A stretch of 64,000 bases of DNA from Neptuniibacter halophilus (GCF_030295765.1 NZ_AP027292.1:3596001-3660000); one strand, 5' to 3'; shown: positions 43,299 to 52,305, counted from the first letter of the stretch. Notes: generated by a model not told the origin, from the sequence alone. Translations and numbers: made by a program.

Positions 43299-45125
43299 TT
43301 AGTGTTTTGGCAGTTTGAAGACCCAGAAAGAGCCGCCCTGTGTGACCGGTTTAGTCAGGTCAGCCATATCGCCGCCCCAAAGTGGTACTGCACCGCCATA
43401 ACCGCTGGCGATCCCAATGTACTGCTGGCCATCCTGTTCCCAGGTGATTGGCGAGGAGACAATGCCGGATCCGGTCTGGAACTTCCACAGCTCTTTACCG
43501 TTTTTGGCATTAAAAGCTTTAATGAAGCCATCACCGGTACCGGTGAAGATCAGGTTGCCTTTAGTGGCCAGCACGCCTGCCCAGAGTGGCAGTTTCTCTT
43601 TGTGTGACCAGACAATTTCACCCTTCACCGGATCAACCGCACGCAGAATGCCGACATGGTCGTCATACATTTTACGGATACGGAATCCCTGACCGAGATA
43701 GGCAGCCCCTTTTTTGTAGTGCACCTCTTCGGTCCAGTAATCCTCTTTCCAGTGGTTAGCGCCGAGATAGAACAGTCCGGTGTCCTGGCTGTAAGCCATT
43801 GGGTTCCAGTTTTTACCACCGAGGAACGGAGGTGATACTTCAACGGATTTTCCGCGTTTCTCGCCCGGTTCAGGTTTGGGTGGGCGCTGGCCTTCCACCT
43901 CGACAGGGCGACCGGTTTTCGGATCGATATGGGTCGCCCAGGTGATGTTGTCTACAAACGGGAAGCCGCGAATAAAATCACCGTTCTTACGGTCGACAAC
44001 ATAGAAGAAGCCATTACGGTCGGCATGACCTGTGGCTTTGACCGTTTTACCGCCATCCTGATATTCGAACAGCACCAGTTCGTTGTTGCCTGAGAAGTCC
44101 CAGGCATCATTCGGCGTATGCTGATAGAACCACTGCACTTCGCCGGTAGAAGGGTCGACGGCCACCTGACCTGAGGTATAGAGGCTGTCATAGTCGGCAG
44201 GGTTGCCGTCAGGCGAGGTGCGGGCCCAGCCGTTCCATGGAGCTGGGTTGCCGGCACCCACAATGATCATGTTGTTTTCAACGTCAAAGCTGGCGGACTG
44301 CCAGGGTGCACCGCCACCGTGGCTCCAGGCTTCAACTTTGCCAGTAGGAGAGTTTGGATCATCCGGCCATGACGGCGCTTTCGGATCGCCGGTCGGGGTG
44401 CTCTTCTCGCCGTTCAGGCGGCCATAGTGACCCTCAACGAACGGGCGCATCCAAACCTCTTCACCGGTATTAGGGTCACGCGCAAACAGTTTACCGATAA
44501 CACCGAATTCATCACCAGATGAGCCGTGAATCAGCAGTACACGGCCGGTTTTCTGATCTTTGATGATCGTTGGTGCGCCGGTCATGGTGTAACCTTCCGT
44601 GTGATCGGCGAATTTCTTCTTCCATTTCACCTTACCGGTTTTCTTATCCAGCGCGACAATGGCTGCATCCAGTGTGCCAAAGTAAACCAGATCACCGAAG
44701 ATCGCTGCGCCACGGTTGACTACGTCACAGCAGGGGCGAATATCATCCGGCAGGCGATAAGCGTACTCCCAAAGTTTTTCGCCGCTTTTAGCGTCCAGTG
44801 CAAACAGGCGTGAGTAGGAACCGGTAACATAGACCACGCCATCATGCACCAGTGCCTGTGTTTCCTGGCCGCGTTGTTTCTCGCCGCCAAAAGAGAAAGA
44901 CCAGGCAGGTACCAGCTTATCGATGGTTTTGTCATTAATCTCTGTAAGGTTACTCCAGCGCTGGGCCTTAGGGCCGATACCGTAGCCGAGGACATCTTCG
45001 GGCGTGTTGGCGTCATTTTTAATATCTTCCCAGGTAACCGGTTTGGCGGTTACAGACCCAGCAATCAGACCCAGACTGATTGCTGCACAAAGGGGCTTGA
45101 GCCCGCTGATTATTGTTTTTGTCAT
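43299..45125 (-). CDS. pedE: PQQ-dependent alcohol dehydrogenase, calcium type (PedE/ExaA-like)
   Basis: A 608-residue periplasmic quinoprotein with a signal peptide (cleavage near TA/K28). The eight-blade propeller has the adjacent cysteine disulfide Cys132-Cys133 (RPCCDVVNRG). The catalytic base is Asp343 in AWDFSGNNE; the residue two further on is Ser345, not Asp, so this is the calcium-type site, as in ExaA/PedE. The metal ligand GDEFG (Glu) and AGNPAPWN (Asn) are present. It oxidises primary alcohols to aldehydes with PQQ and passes electrons to a cytochrome c. It is divergent from pedF, with a 456-base control region. Confidence 0.93.
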   Translation of the reverse strand: MTKTIISGLKPLCAAISLGLIAGSVTAKPVTWEDIKNDANTPEDVLGYGIGPKAQRWSNLTEINDKTIDKLVPAWSFSFGGEKQRGQETQALVHDGVVYVTGSYSRLFALDAKSGEKLWEYAYRLPDDIRPCCDVVNRGAAIFGDLVYFGTLDAAIVALDKKTGKVKWKKKFADHTEGYTMTGAPTIIKDQKTGRVLLIHGSSGDEFGVIGKLFARDPNTGEEVWMRPFVEGHYGRLNGEKSTPTGDPKAPSWPDDPNSPTGKVEAWSHGGGAPWQSASFDVENNMIIVGAGNPAPWNGWARTSPDGNPADYDSLYTSGQVAVDPSTGEVQWFYQHTPNDAWDFSGNNELVLFEYQDGGKTVKATGHADRNGFFYVVDRKNGDFIRGFPFVDNITWATHIDPKTGRPVEVEGQRPPKPEPGEKRGKSVEVSPPFLGGKNWNPMAYSQDTGLFYLGANHWKEDYWTEEVHYKKGAAYLGQGFRIRKMYDDHVGILRAVDPVKGEIVWSHKEKLPLWAGVLATKGNLIFTGTGDGFIKAFNAKNGKELWKFQTGSGIVSSPITWEQDGQQYIGIASGYGGAVPLWGGDMADLTKPVTQGGSFWVFKLPKH

Positions 45126-45581
45126 TTAGAACACCCTGTTATTGCTTCAGATGGTGATACACACGTTTGCGGTATCGCTGATTAATTCTCAGTTTGAAAC
45201 AGGCTCTCGGACAACGGCAGTTCACCCCGCATTTACGGGTGCGTATCCCGGATATAAATGAAATAAACCCGCAGGTATTAGGGAAATTGCCCGTAGTAAT
45301 CAGTGAGGATTAGTGCCTTGGTACTGCGCGTTGCCGCAGAAAGGGCTACTTAGGTCGCAATATGTGAGCGATCTCCTACCAAGGGAGTAGTTTTTGAAAT
45401 CCAAAGTACAATTCTGAGGATTTTTGCACTGGCAATATCATATAGGCATCCCTGCTGAAGTGGGTGGCTTCAGTAAAGTAGAGATTCCACGCAGTGCTCT
45501 GACTTGGCAGAGATTGACCCGATCATTACATGAGTTTCCTTCGGGCGCGTGAACAGTATAAAAACTAAGTGGTGAATAAAG
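45126..45581. promoter_or_regulatory. Divergent control region of pedE and pedF
   Basis: About 456 bases without genes, holding promoters in both directions. At 45376-45390 lies CTACCAAGGGAGTAG, whose ends CTAC/GTAG are inverted, matching elements upstream of pedH and exaC. At 45401 lies CCAAAGTACAATTCT, matching the pqqA upstream site. A second cluster of TACC-like words lies nearer pedE. This is a good candidate for PedR2/ErbR binding, by pattern alone. Confidence 0.5.
45376..45390. promoter_or_regulatory. CTACCAA-type element 1 (pedE/pedF)
   Basis: CTACCAAGGGAGTAG, a 15-base element with inverted ends CTAC/GTAG, in the gap between pedE and pedF. It shares CTACCAA-n2-GA with the elements at 49415 and 53323. 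Confidence 0.5.
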
Positions 45582-46025
45582 ATGTCTATCAATAAGAAAC
45601 TTATGAGTTTGACTGCCGCAGGTATGCTGACGGTTGCTGTTTCCGGCCAGGTTCTGGCGCATGGTGATGTGACTCCACAGAATGTGGACATTGCTGGCCT
45701 GTCTCCTCTGGGTGAAGAGTGGCTGGATCAGAACCCATACAATGAAGACTACGAGAACCGTGATCTTGCGGTTAAGATCGGTGAGTCTGCTTATACACAG
45801 AACTGTGCCCGCTGCCATGGTCTGGATGCCATCTCCGGTGGTATTGCTCCGGACCTGCGTTATCTGGAACCAGGTATCGAAGGTGATGAGTGGTATCAGT
45901 ACCGCGTTGTGAATGGTGCGGTACGTGATGGCCGTGTTTACATGCCGAAAATGGCGGAGCATCTCAGTCAGGAAGCACTGTGGGCAATCCGTGCTTGGCT
46001 GGAAACTCGCTATGTTCAAGAATAA
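45582..46025 (+). CDS. pedF: Cytochrome c PedF, electron acceptor of the quinoprotein dehydrogenase
   Basis: A 147-residue periplasmic cytochrome c (c-550 type). A signal peptide (to about residue 26, VLA/HG) is followed by one haem site Cys75-x2-Cys78-His79 (CARCH) and a likely Met ligand near residue 121-124 (YMPKM). It accepts electrons from PedE/PedH and passes them to the oxidase. It overlaps the following SBP-like gene by 14 bases, so it leads a four-gene operon. This is the counterpart of ExaB and PedF. Confidence 0.92.
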   Translation: MSINKKLMSLTAAGMLTVAVSGQVLAHGDVTPQNVDIAGLSPLGEEWLDQNPYNEDYENRDLAVKIGESAYTQNCARCHGLDAISGGIAPDLRYLEPGIEGDEWYQYRVVNGAVRDGRVYMPKMAEHLSQEALWAIRAWLETRYVQE

Positions 46026-46938
46026 ACAGTCGCTTCTTAATGTCGCTCTGTTTACTTGCGCCAGCCTGCTCAGCAGCCTGGCGCAAGCGCGTTATTACGA
46101 TGACGTAATTGCCAGCGGCTATATCAAAATAGGTTTTTATAAAGATTTTCCCCCTTACTCCTATCTGGAAGAGGGCAAGCCCGTCGGTGTGGATGTAGAA
46201 ATTGCCAAACGCATCGCCACGGGACTGGGTGTGGAGTTTCAGCCGCACTGGATTACACCCGACGAAAATCTGGAAGATGATCTGCGTAACAACGTCTGGA
46301 AAGGGCATTACCTCGATAAGAATGAGGAGAACCCGCTGGCGCTTAAAAATATCGCAGATGTCATGATGCGCGTACCCTATGACCGTGAATACAGCTACAT
46401 GCAGGATTCTACCGGTGCTGTAATCAACGATATGGTGGTCATGTTCGGTCCCTATCAGCGCGAGAGCTGGCAGGTGGTTTATGACGGCCGGAAAATGGAT
46501 GACGTATCAACACTGGCCGTTTTCCAGTACCACCCGATCGGAGTTGAGATTGACAGTCTGCCCGATTTTTATCTGACCTCTGCGTTTGGCGGGCGGATGC
46601 GGGATAAAACTCACCATTACACAAATGCCCGTGAAGCCTTTGCCGCAATGGAAAAGGGTAAGGTTGATGCGGTAATGGCGATGCGCGCTGAAGTTGACTG
46701 GTTGGTGGCAAGAAGCAAAGACCCGAACTTTAAACTGGCTTCGAACGGCTACCCGACTATGGGTAAACAGAAGTGGGATATCGGCATGGCTATCAAGCAT
46801 ACCTATCGTCAACTCGGCTATGCCGTGGATGACATTGTTGCCGGTATGGTTCGTTCGGGTGAGATGGAAAAGATCTACAATCAATATGGTTTGCGCTACG
46901 AACTTCCCGGGTTTTACCAGGAGGTCAGTCAGCAATAG
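46012..46938 (+). CDS. Quinoprotein dehydrogenase-associated SBP-like protein
   Basis: A 308-residue periplasmic protein of the SBP_bac_3 fold, of the family annotated as quinoprotein dehydrogenase-associated putative ABC transporter substrate-binding protein. A signal peptide (MFKNKQSLLNVALFTCASLLSS, cleavage near AQA) leads into IKIGFYKDFPPYSYLEEGKPVGVDVEIAKRI. Unlike ordinary binding proteins no transporter gene is beside it. MoxJ/XoxJ proteins play a similar part in methanol dehydrogenase assembly, so it may help the dehydrogenases fold or acquire metal (inference). The ATG at 46012 lies inside the pedF end. Confidence 0.87.
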   Translation: MFKNKQSLLNVALFTCASLLSSLAQARYYDDVIASGYIKIGFYKDFPPYSYLEEGKPVGVDVEIAKRIATGLGVEFQPHWITPDENLEDDLRNNVWKGHYLDKNEENPLALKNIADVMMRVPYDREYSYMQDSTGAVINDMVVMFGPYQRESWQVVYDGRKMDDVSTLAVFQYHPIGVEIDSLPDFYLTSAFGGRMRDKTHHYTNAREAFAAMEKGKVDAVMAMRAEVDWLVARSKDPNFKLASNGYPTMGKQKWDIGMAIKHTYRQLGYAVDDIVAGMVRSGEMEKIYNQYGLRYELPGFYQEVSQQ

Positions 46939-46993
46939 GACCTGCTGCGTACCTGCTACGTAGTCCCCGAAAATAACAATAAGAGGGATGAAG

Positions 46994-47749
46994 ATGATCA
47001 GAAAAACGGTTGCTGCCTACCTGTTGAGTACTCTGCTGCCGGGTGCGGCTATGGCCGGGCAGCCCGATCCGCTCAACTCGCCGCTATGGGACTACATGCG
47101 ACAACGCTATATCGGGGATCAGGCCTATGAGTTTGATCCCCGGGTAAAAGTCAGTGTCCCGGATTTTGCAGAAGACCCCACCCAGGTGCCCGTCAGTATC
47201 GATGCCGAAGCATTGGCGGGTAATATTCAGCGCATTGTGGTCTGGGCAGATCTCAATCCCATTCAACACATATTCACCTATTACCCGCATCCCCGCGTGG
47301 TTCCGCGTGTTTCTCTTCGCATCAAAGTTCAGCAGGGTACTGCGGTTCGCGCCGCAGTACTGACCAAAGAGGGAATCTGGCGTATTGGCGGTGGTTATCT
47401 CGATGCTGCCGGAGGTGGCTGTACCACACCCAGCGCTGCCGCGGCGAACCCCTACTGGGAAAGTCATCTTGGCGAGATGAAGAGCCGGTTTTTCTCCCGC
47501 AACCAGGGTGGTCGTTATAAGTTTAAAGTGATCCACCCAATGGACACAGGGTTAGTCGATGCGATCCCTGAGTTTTATATTCAGCAACTGGTGGTTCGTG
47601 GTGAGCAGGGTGAAGATCTTGCCCGGATGGAGTTATCTCAGCCGGTCAGCGAAAACCCGGTCATCACGCTGGATGTACGTGACAGCAGCCGCCGGCACAC
47701 TATCTGGATGCGTGATAACGGCGGTAATGAATTCGAGCAGGCGCTGTAG
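46994..47749 (+). CDS. SoxYZ-like carrier protein, quinoprotein-linked
   Basis: A 251-residue exported protein with SoxY-like and SoxZ-like halves in one chain, as in the family quinoprotein dehydrogenase-associated SoxYZ-like carrier. A signal peptide ends near residue 22 (AMA/G). The SoxY carrier cysteine appears as Cys143 in GGGCTTPS, internal rather than at the chain end. The SoxZ-like half follows (about 150-250). The ATG at 46994 is preferred because AAGAGGG lies 6 bases before it; ATG 46988 would abut that site. It is unclear what it carries. Confidence 0.87.
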   Translation: MIRKTVAAYLLSTLLPGAAMAGQPDPLNSPLWDYMRQRYIGDQAYEFDPRVKVSVPDFAEDPTQVPVSIDAEALAGNIQRIVVWADLNPIQHIFTYYPHPRVVPRVSLRIKVQQGTAVRAAVLTKEGIWRIGGGYLDAAGGGCTTPSAAAANPYWESHLGEMKSRFFSRNQGGRYKFKVIHPMDTGLVDAIPEFYIQQLVVRGEQGEDLARMELSQPVSENPVITLDVRDSSRRHTIWMRDNGGNEFEQAL

Positions 47750-47758
47750 GAGGTGAGT

Positions 47759-48682
47759 ATGAAAGGAATCTTCAAAGCGCTGCTTATTGGCTGTGTGTTA
47801 CCACTGACCGCAGTTGCCGCGCCACTGCAATATGAGATGGATGCCCGTGAAGTAGTACCCGGCACCTGGGTGCTGCAGGGGAAGACCGAAGACTTTACCC
47901 GGCGTAATGGCGGCAATATTGTTAATACCGGTTTTATTATCACAACAGACGGAGTGCTGGTAATTGATACCGGTCCGTCACTGAAATACGGTCAGGCGAT
48001 GAGGCGCTTCATCGAGTCTAAAACTGATCAGCCGATCCGTTATGTGTTCAATACCCACCATCATCCCGATCATTTTCTCGGAAATCAGGCATTCGCAGAC
48101 AGTCGCATCGTTGCCCTGAAAGGTACCGGGGAGCAGATTGCAGCGCAGGGCGATGGGTTAGCAGAGAACATGTACCGTATGATCGGTGACTGGATGCGCT
48201 CAACCGAGGTTGAGCTGCCGCAGGAACAGATAGAACCGGGCGTGCTTGAGGTGGGTGGACATCGACTCAGGTTGCTGGCGTTTAGGGGTCATACCGGTGC
48301 TGATCTGGTGTTGCTGGATGAAACCAGTGGGGTCTTGTTTGCATCTGATATGGTGTTCTACCAGCGCGCACTGACTACCCCGCATACTCCCGGGTTGCAG
48401 GTCTGGCTGACTGAACTCGATCAGCTCAGTGAGATTGAGTTCAGATACCTTGTACCGGGGCATGGCCCGGTCGTGCAGGATCAGCAGGCCTATCGACAGA
48501 TGCGTGATTATCTGCGCTGGCTGGATCAGATCCTGACGGAGTCGGCTGAACAGGGCCTCTCCATGACCGAGGTCATCAGGTTGCCGATACCGGAAGAGTT
48601 TGCCTCTGTTGCATTAAGCCGTATGGAGTTTATTCGTACGGTGGCGCATCTCTATGCAAAGTATGAGGAAAAAGCATTCTGA
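47759..48682 (+). CDS. Quinoprotein relay system zinc metallohydrolase (SoxH-related)
   Basis: A 307-residue exported metallo-beta-lactamase-fold protein. A signal peptide (MKGIFKALLIGCVLPLTAVA) is followed by the zinc motif THHHPDH (His100, His102, Asp104, His105), GHTGAD (about 180) and PGHGP (about 235). The family name is quinoprotein relay system zinc metallohydrolase, type 1 or 2; I cannot decide which. It is coupled to the SoxYZ-like gene by a TAGGAGG site that includes the upstream stop. Together these look like a thiol or sulfur relay serving the quinoprotein, with unknown reaction. Confidence 0.87.
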   Translation: MKGIFKALLIGCVLPLTAVAAPLQYEMDAREVVPGTWVLQGKTEDFTRRNGGNIVNTGFIITTDGVLVIDTGPSLKYGQAMRRFIESKTDQPIRYVFNTHHHPDHFLGNQAFADSRIVALKGTGEQIAAQGDGLAENMYRMIGDWMRSTEVELPQEQIEPGVLEVGGHRLRLLAFRGHTGADLVLLDETSGVLFASDMVFYQRALTTPHTPGLQVWLTELDQLSEIEFRYLVPGHGPVVQDQQAYRQMRDYLRWLDQILTESAEQGLSMTEVIRLPIPEEFASVALSRMEFIRTVAHLYAKYEEKAF

Positions 48683-48703
48683 ACCGGGGCAGAGCCCGGT
48701 TCA
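48680..48703. terminator. Hairpin between convergent metallohydrolase and cytochrome b561 genes
   Basis: TGAACCGGG pairs with CCCGGTTCA and includes the metallohydrolase stop codon. No long T-run follows on either strand, so efficiency is uncertain. Confidence 0.5.
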
Positions 48704-48713
48704 GGCAGGCTTA

Positions 48714-49250
48714 TCAGGAACGTCCCAGCATGCGCTGCAATGTCCCATCCCTGTCGATCAGGCTGTGTTTGAAGGCTCCCGCTATATGCAGGGCAAGGGC
48801 AAAGATCAGGAGGTTGGCGCCGCCACCATGAACAGCTCCAGCCAGCGATTTTAACCACTCAATCTGGTAGCCACTTGCGCCGATCAGCTCAAGGCCAAAC
48901 ATCTCAATCGGTCGACCTCCTGCGTAGCTCATTAACATGCCGGAAAACGGAATGAAAATTGTCGCTGCCAGCAGGAAGGTATGGGTCAGTTTGGCGGCTT
49001 TTAACTGCCAGTCGGGGGTTGGGCTGAGTGGGGCGGGTAATCCCTGTTTGAGGGTGTAAAGTAATCTGAAGACGGCCAGAGTCAGTACCAGAATGCCCAC
49101 TGATTTATGCAGGCCCATCAGGGTACCTTTCATGGCGGAGCGCTCCATCTCCTCGACGATCATGCCAAAGATCAGATTAGCGATCATCAGGATCGCGATA
49201 ATCCAGTGAAAGCCGATGGTAAGGCGGGGCAGGCGGGTAAATGCAGGCAT
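48714..49250 (-). CDS. Cytochrome b561 family protein
   Basis: A 178-residue, four-helix diheme cytochrome b of the prokaryotic b561 (CybB) family, in the inner membrane. Helices carry histidines in RLTIGFHWIIAILM (about 8-21), MGLHKSVGILVLT (about 46-58), LKAAKLTHTFLLAA (about 82-95) and LALHIAGAFKHSLID (about 152-166), the likely haem ligands. It may transfer electrons between quinone and periplasmic partners, for instance the PQQ enzymes nearby, but this is inferred from place alone. Confidence 0.87.
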   Translation of the reverse strand: MPAFTRLPRLTIGFHWIIAILMIANLIFGMIVEEMERSAMKGTLMGLHKSVGILVLTLAVFRLLYTLKQGLPAPLSPTPDWQLKAAKLTHTFLLAATIFIPFSGMLMSYAGGRPIEMFGLELIGASGYQIEWLKSLAGAVHGGGANLLIFALALHIAGAFKHSLIDRDGTLQRMLGRS

Positions 49251-49551
49251 TGTTGTCTCCTTGATATGTAATTCCCTGATTATCCTCTGGCCTTATCTCC
49301 GCTTAAAGACAAGGGGGTGTAAATCTGTGTAAAGAAGGGTTAAGCGCTTTCCTTCAGATACCAGTAACCACGGCGCTTTCAGCGGGGTATCTCCAAATTG
49401 TGTGGCTGGTATTACTACCAAGTGATGAGAAAACTACTCCCGCTGTTGAATTGTTGAAAAACCCCATAAGCAAAACAATTGCCTGCATGATTCGGGAAAA
49501 ATTCCCGGCTCTCTGCTAAAGCCAATAAAAAAATCCGTAGAGGAGCGCACA
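49251..49551 (+). promoter_or_regulatory. pedH upstream control region
   Basis: About 300 bases between the cytochrome b561 gene and pedH. It contains CTACCAAGTGATGAG at 49415-49429 followed by an ACTACTCCC word at 49434. A GAGGAG ribosome site sits just before pedH. It should carry the pedH promoter. Confidence 0.5.
49415..49429 (+). promoter_or_regulatory. CTACCAA-type element 2 (pedH)
   Basis: CTACCAAGTGATGAG lies 123 bases before the pedH start. It matches CTACCAA-n2-GA of the elements at 45376 and 53323; the right-hand GTA is displaced here. Confidence 0.45.
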
Positions 49552-51303
49552 ATGAAAAAATTCGCACTGTCTGCCTTGGTTGCTGCGATGTCTGTCGCAG
49601 GCACTGTACAGGCTGGTGTTACCGATCAGGACATCCTGAACGACCAGATGACTGTTGAGGATGTTGTTACCAACGGTATGGGCCCACGTGGTCAGCGTTA
49701 CAGCCCGATGGACAAGATCAACACCAGCACTGTAAAAGATATGCGTCCGGTCTGGGCGTTCTCTTTCGGTGGTGAAAAACAGCGTGGCCAGGAATCACAG
49801 CCTGTCGTTAAAGATGGCGTTATGTATGTAACGGCTTCTTACTCCCGTGTATTCGCCATTGACACCAACACCGGTGAAGAACTGTGGGAATACAACGCAC
49901 GTCTGCCAGACGGCATCATGCCTTGCTGTGACGTTATCAACCGTGGTGTTGCGCTGTATGATGACCTGGTTATCTTCGGTACACTGGACGCTAAACTGGT
50001 AGCGCTGGACGCTAAAACCGGTAAGGTTAAGTGGAAGAAAAAAGTTGAAGATTACAAAGCCGGTTACTCCATCACGGCTGCACCTCTGATTGCTAAAGGT
50101 AAAGTAATCACCGGTGTATCCGGTGGTGAGTTTGGTATCGTTGGTAAAGTTGAAGCCTACGATGCGAAAACCGGTAAGCTGGCCTGGAGCCGTCCGACCG
50201 TTGAAGGTCACATGGGTTACATCTGGAAAGATGGCAAGAAAATGGAAAACGGTATTTCCGGTGGTGAAGCAGGCAAAACATGGCCAGGCGATCTGTGGAA
50301 ATCCGGTGGTGCTGCAACCTGGCTGGGCGGTACTTACGATCCTGACGTAGACCTGCTGTTCTTCGGTACTGGTAACCCGGCGCCATGGAACTCTCACCTG
50401 CGTCCTGGCGATAACCTGTTCTCCTCCTCTCGTCTGGCAATCGATCCGGACACCGGTAAGATCGTATGGCACTTCCAGACTACGCCACACGATGGCTGGG
50501 ATTACGACGGTGTAAACGAGCTGATCTCCTTCGACTATAAGGAAAACGGCAAAACCGTTAAAGCGGCAGCAACGGCTGACCGTAACGGCTTCATGTACGT
50601 CCTGAACCGTGAAAACGGTGATTTCATCCGTGGCTTCCCGTTTGTAGACAAAATCACCTGGGCTAAAGGCCTGGATCCGAAAACCGGTCGTCCAATCTAC
50701 GACGAAGCATTCCGTCCGGGTAACCCTGCTGACTCCAAAGATGGCAAGAAAGGTAAAGCCGTTGTAGCGATCCCATCCTTCCTGGGTGGTAAGAACTGGA
50801 TGCCAGTCGCTTACAGCCAGGATACTGAGCTGTTCTACGTACCGTCTAACGAATGGGCGATGGATATCTGGAACGAACCTACTGCGTACAAAAAAGGCGC
50901 AGCTTACCTGGGTGCTGGATTTACCATCAAGCCAATGAACGACGAGTACATCGGTGTTCTGCGTGCAATGGATCCTAAAACAGGTAAAGAAGTATGGCGT
51001 CACAACAACTACGCGCCACTGTGGGGCGGTGTACTGGCGACCAAAGGTAATCTGGTATTCTTCGGTACACCTGAGGGTTACCTGAAAGGCCTGAACGCCA
51101 AAACAGGTGAAGTTGAATACGAATTCAACACCGGTTCCGGTATCGTTGGTTCTCCGATTACCTGGGAGCAGAACGGTGAGCAGTACCTGTCAGTTGTATC
51201 TGGCTGGGGTGGTGCGGTACCTCTGTGGGGTGGTGAAGTGGCCAAGCGTGTTAAGCACCTGAACCAGGGTGGCACCGTCTGGACTTTCAAACTGCCTAAG
51301 TAA
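49552..51303 (+). CDS. pedH: PQQ-dependent alcohol dehydrogenase, lanthanide type (PedH-like)
   Basis: A 583-residue periplasmic quinoprotein with a signal peptide ([21 protein letters not shown]). Cys125-Cys126 form the vicinal disulfide ([10 protein letters not shown]). The catalytic base Asp317 sits in GWDYDGVNE and Asp319 two residues later adds the extra carboxylate that binds a lanthanide, as in XoxF, ExaF and PedH. Glu in GGEFGIV and Asn in GTGNPAPWN complete the metal site. Codon choice is strongly biased to favoured codons (GGT, CTG, CGT, AAA), suggesting very high expression. It is monocistronic with a strong terminator. It would oxidise alcohols and perhaps aldehydes. Confidence 0.95.
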   Translation: MKKFALSALVAAMSVAGTVQAGVTDQDILNDQMTVEDVVTNGMGPRGQRYSPMDKINTSTVKDMRPVWAFSFGGEKQRGQESQPVVKDGVMYVTASYSRVFAIDTNTGEELWEYNARLPDGIMPCCDVINRGVALYDDLVIFGTLDAKLVALDAKTGKVKWKKKVEDYKAGYSITAAPLIAKGKVITGVSGGEFGIVGKVEAYDAKTGKLAWSRPTVEGHMGYIWKDGKKMENGISGGEAGKTWPGDLWKSGGAATWLGGTYDPDVDLLFFGTGNPAPWNSHLRPGDNLFSSSRLAIDPDTGKIVWHFQTTPHDGWDYDGVNELISFDYKENGKTVKAAATADRNGFMYVLNRENGDFIRGFPFVDKITWAKGLDPKTGRPIYDEAFRPGNPADSKDGKKGKAVVAIPSFLGGKNWMPVAYSQDTELFYVPSNEWAMDIWNEPTAYKKGAAYLGAGFTIKPMNDEYIGVLRAMDPKTGKEVWRHNNYAPLWGGVLATKGNLVFFGTPEGYLKGLNAKTGEVEYEFNTGSGIVGSPITWEQNGEQYLSVVSGWGGAVPLWGGEVAKRVKHLNQGGTVWTFKLPK

Positions 51304-51357
51304 ACGACATTGCCTGCGACTGGGTGGCTGCGGCCACTCAGCCTGTCCCAGCAATCA

Positions 51358-51383
51358 AAAGCCAGCGCTAAGCTGGCTTTTTT
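51358..51383 (+). terminator. Rho-independent terminator after pedH
   Basis: AAAGCCAGC pairs with GCTGGCTTT around a short loop, followed by T. It ends the pedH transcript. Confidence 0.92.
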
Positions 51384-51423
51384 CGTTCCGGGTGTAGGGC
51401 CTTGCCGCTATTATCTCTCGGCC

Positions 51424-51590
51424 CGGTTCGGCCCCTGTAGGAGAGGTGTCTCACCGCAAAGAAGTATAATCAGGGTTGGCGCAGGTTTATGTAGGGTGCA
51501 ATAGCGTAGCGTATTGCACCTGACGGTGCAGGTAATTCCGCAGGGCGAGCCTATGGCGCGCTATGGAAACTACCTGACCGGGAACGCGTT
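51424..51590. repeat. REP-like palindromic intergenic sequence
   Basis: Between pedH and the convergent oxygenase gene are two REP-like words: GTAGGAGAGGTGTCTCACC around 51437-51455, and GGTGCAATA / TATTGCACC arms at 51495-51503 and 51512-51520 around GCGTAGCG. Such short palindromic units are scattered in many gammaproteobacterial genomes. No second copy was seen within this window, so genome-wide repetition is assumed from style only. Confidence 0.4.
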
Positions 51591-52250
51591 TTAAACCAGA
51601 TCAATGACAGCGTTAAACGCGACAACAACCCGGTCTTTAGCGCCAAAATAAGGCAGTGCTGAGTGTTTCAGGTAGGAAGGGAAGATTACGATCTGGCCTT
51701 CTACGGGCTCAAAATCCCAATACCCCTGCTGTGAAAGGTAAGCCGTACCCGGGTCGCCATAATGATCGGCATTATTGCGAGGATCATAAAACCGGTTAAC
51801 ACCGTTACGTGAACCCAGTTCACACTCGCCGGGGTCCAGATAGTAGATCCCGCACCATGAGCAGTTCGGGTGCGAGTGAATATCATGGTAACCACCGTTG
51901 TGGGTCACATGAAACCAGGACTCGATAATCTGCGCATCCCCCTCAGCACCTTCAGGCCAGTAGGGTGCATTAACTTCGGTTGCAACAGCCGAAAGCAGCT
52001 CCTCCAGCATCCGTCGTAACTCCATCACCGCAGGCTCCTCTGCTTCCAGAAAGCAGAGCTTGCTTTCGAAGAGCTGGTGCTTGGCATTAACCGCAACCTC
52101 GCTCGCAATCGCCTGCTGCTGGGTCTGCTGGTAACGGTAGATATAGTTCAGCAGATCCTCTTTAAGGAACTCATGATCGGGGTTACTGCTGACAAACAGA
52201 GGGGAGTTCCAGGCCTGAATTGACTCAACCTGTGGGGTATCGGAATACAT
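51591..52250 (-). CDS. Putative 2OG-Fe(II) oxygenase (TIGR02466 type)
   Basis: A 219-residue protein of the putative 2OG-Fe(II) oxygenase family. The iron motif region is HVTHNGGYHDIHSHPNCSWCGIYYLDPG (about residues 110-137), with a second His in YLKHSALPYF (about 190) and the 2-oxoglutarate Arg in DRVVVAFNAVI. The substrate is unknown. It is convergent with pedH and upstream of nothing obvious on its strand except the FRG gene. It is likely an unrelated neighbour. Confidence 0.8.
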   Translation of the reverse strand: MYSDTPQVESIQAWNSPLFVSSNPDHEFLKEDLLNYIYRYQQTQQQAIASEVAVNAKHQLFESKLCFLEAEEPAVMELRRMLEELLSAVATEVNAPYWPEGAEGDAQIIESWFHVTHNGGYHDIHSHPNCSWCGIYYLDPGECELGSRNGVNRFYDPRNNADHYGDPGTAYLSQQGYWDFEPVEGQIVIFPSYLKHSALPYFGAKDRVVVAFNAVIDLV

Positions 52251-52305
52251 GGATCGGTGCCTGCATGGTAAAAGAGGCTAGTTTACCCGCCTGGCAACGC
52301 TTTCA

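Noticed and set aside
45913..46011. Upstream extension of the SBP-like gene into pedF
   Set aside because: The signal peptide begins at the ATG at 46012; codons before it are pedF in another frame.
49795..51003. 402-codon frame on the minus strand over pedH
   Set aside because: It mirrors the strongly biased codons of pedH and shows no domain; pedH itself is beyond doubt.
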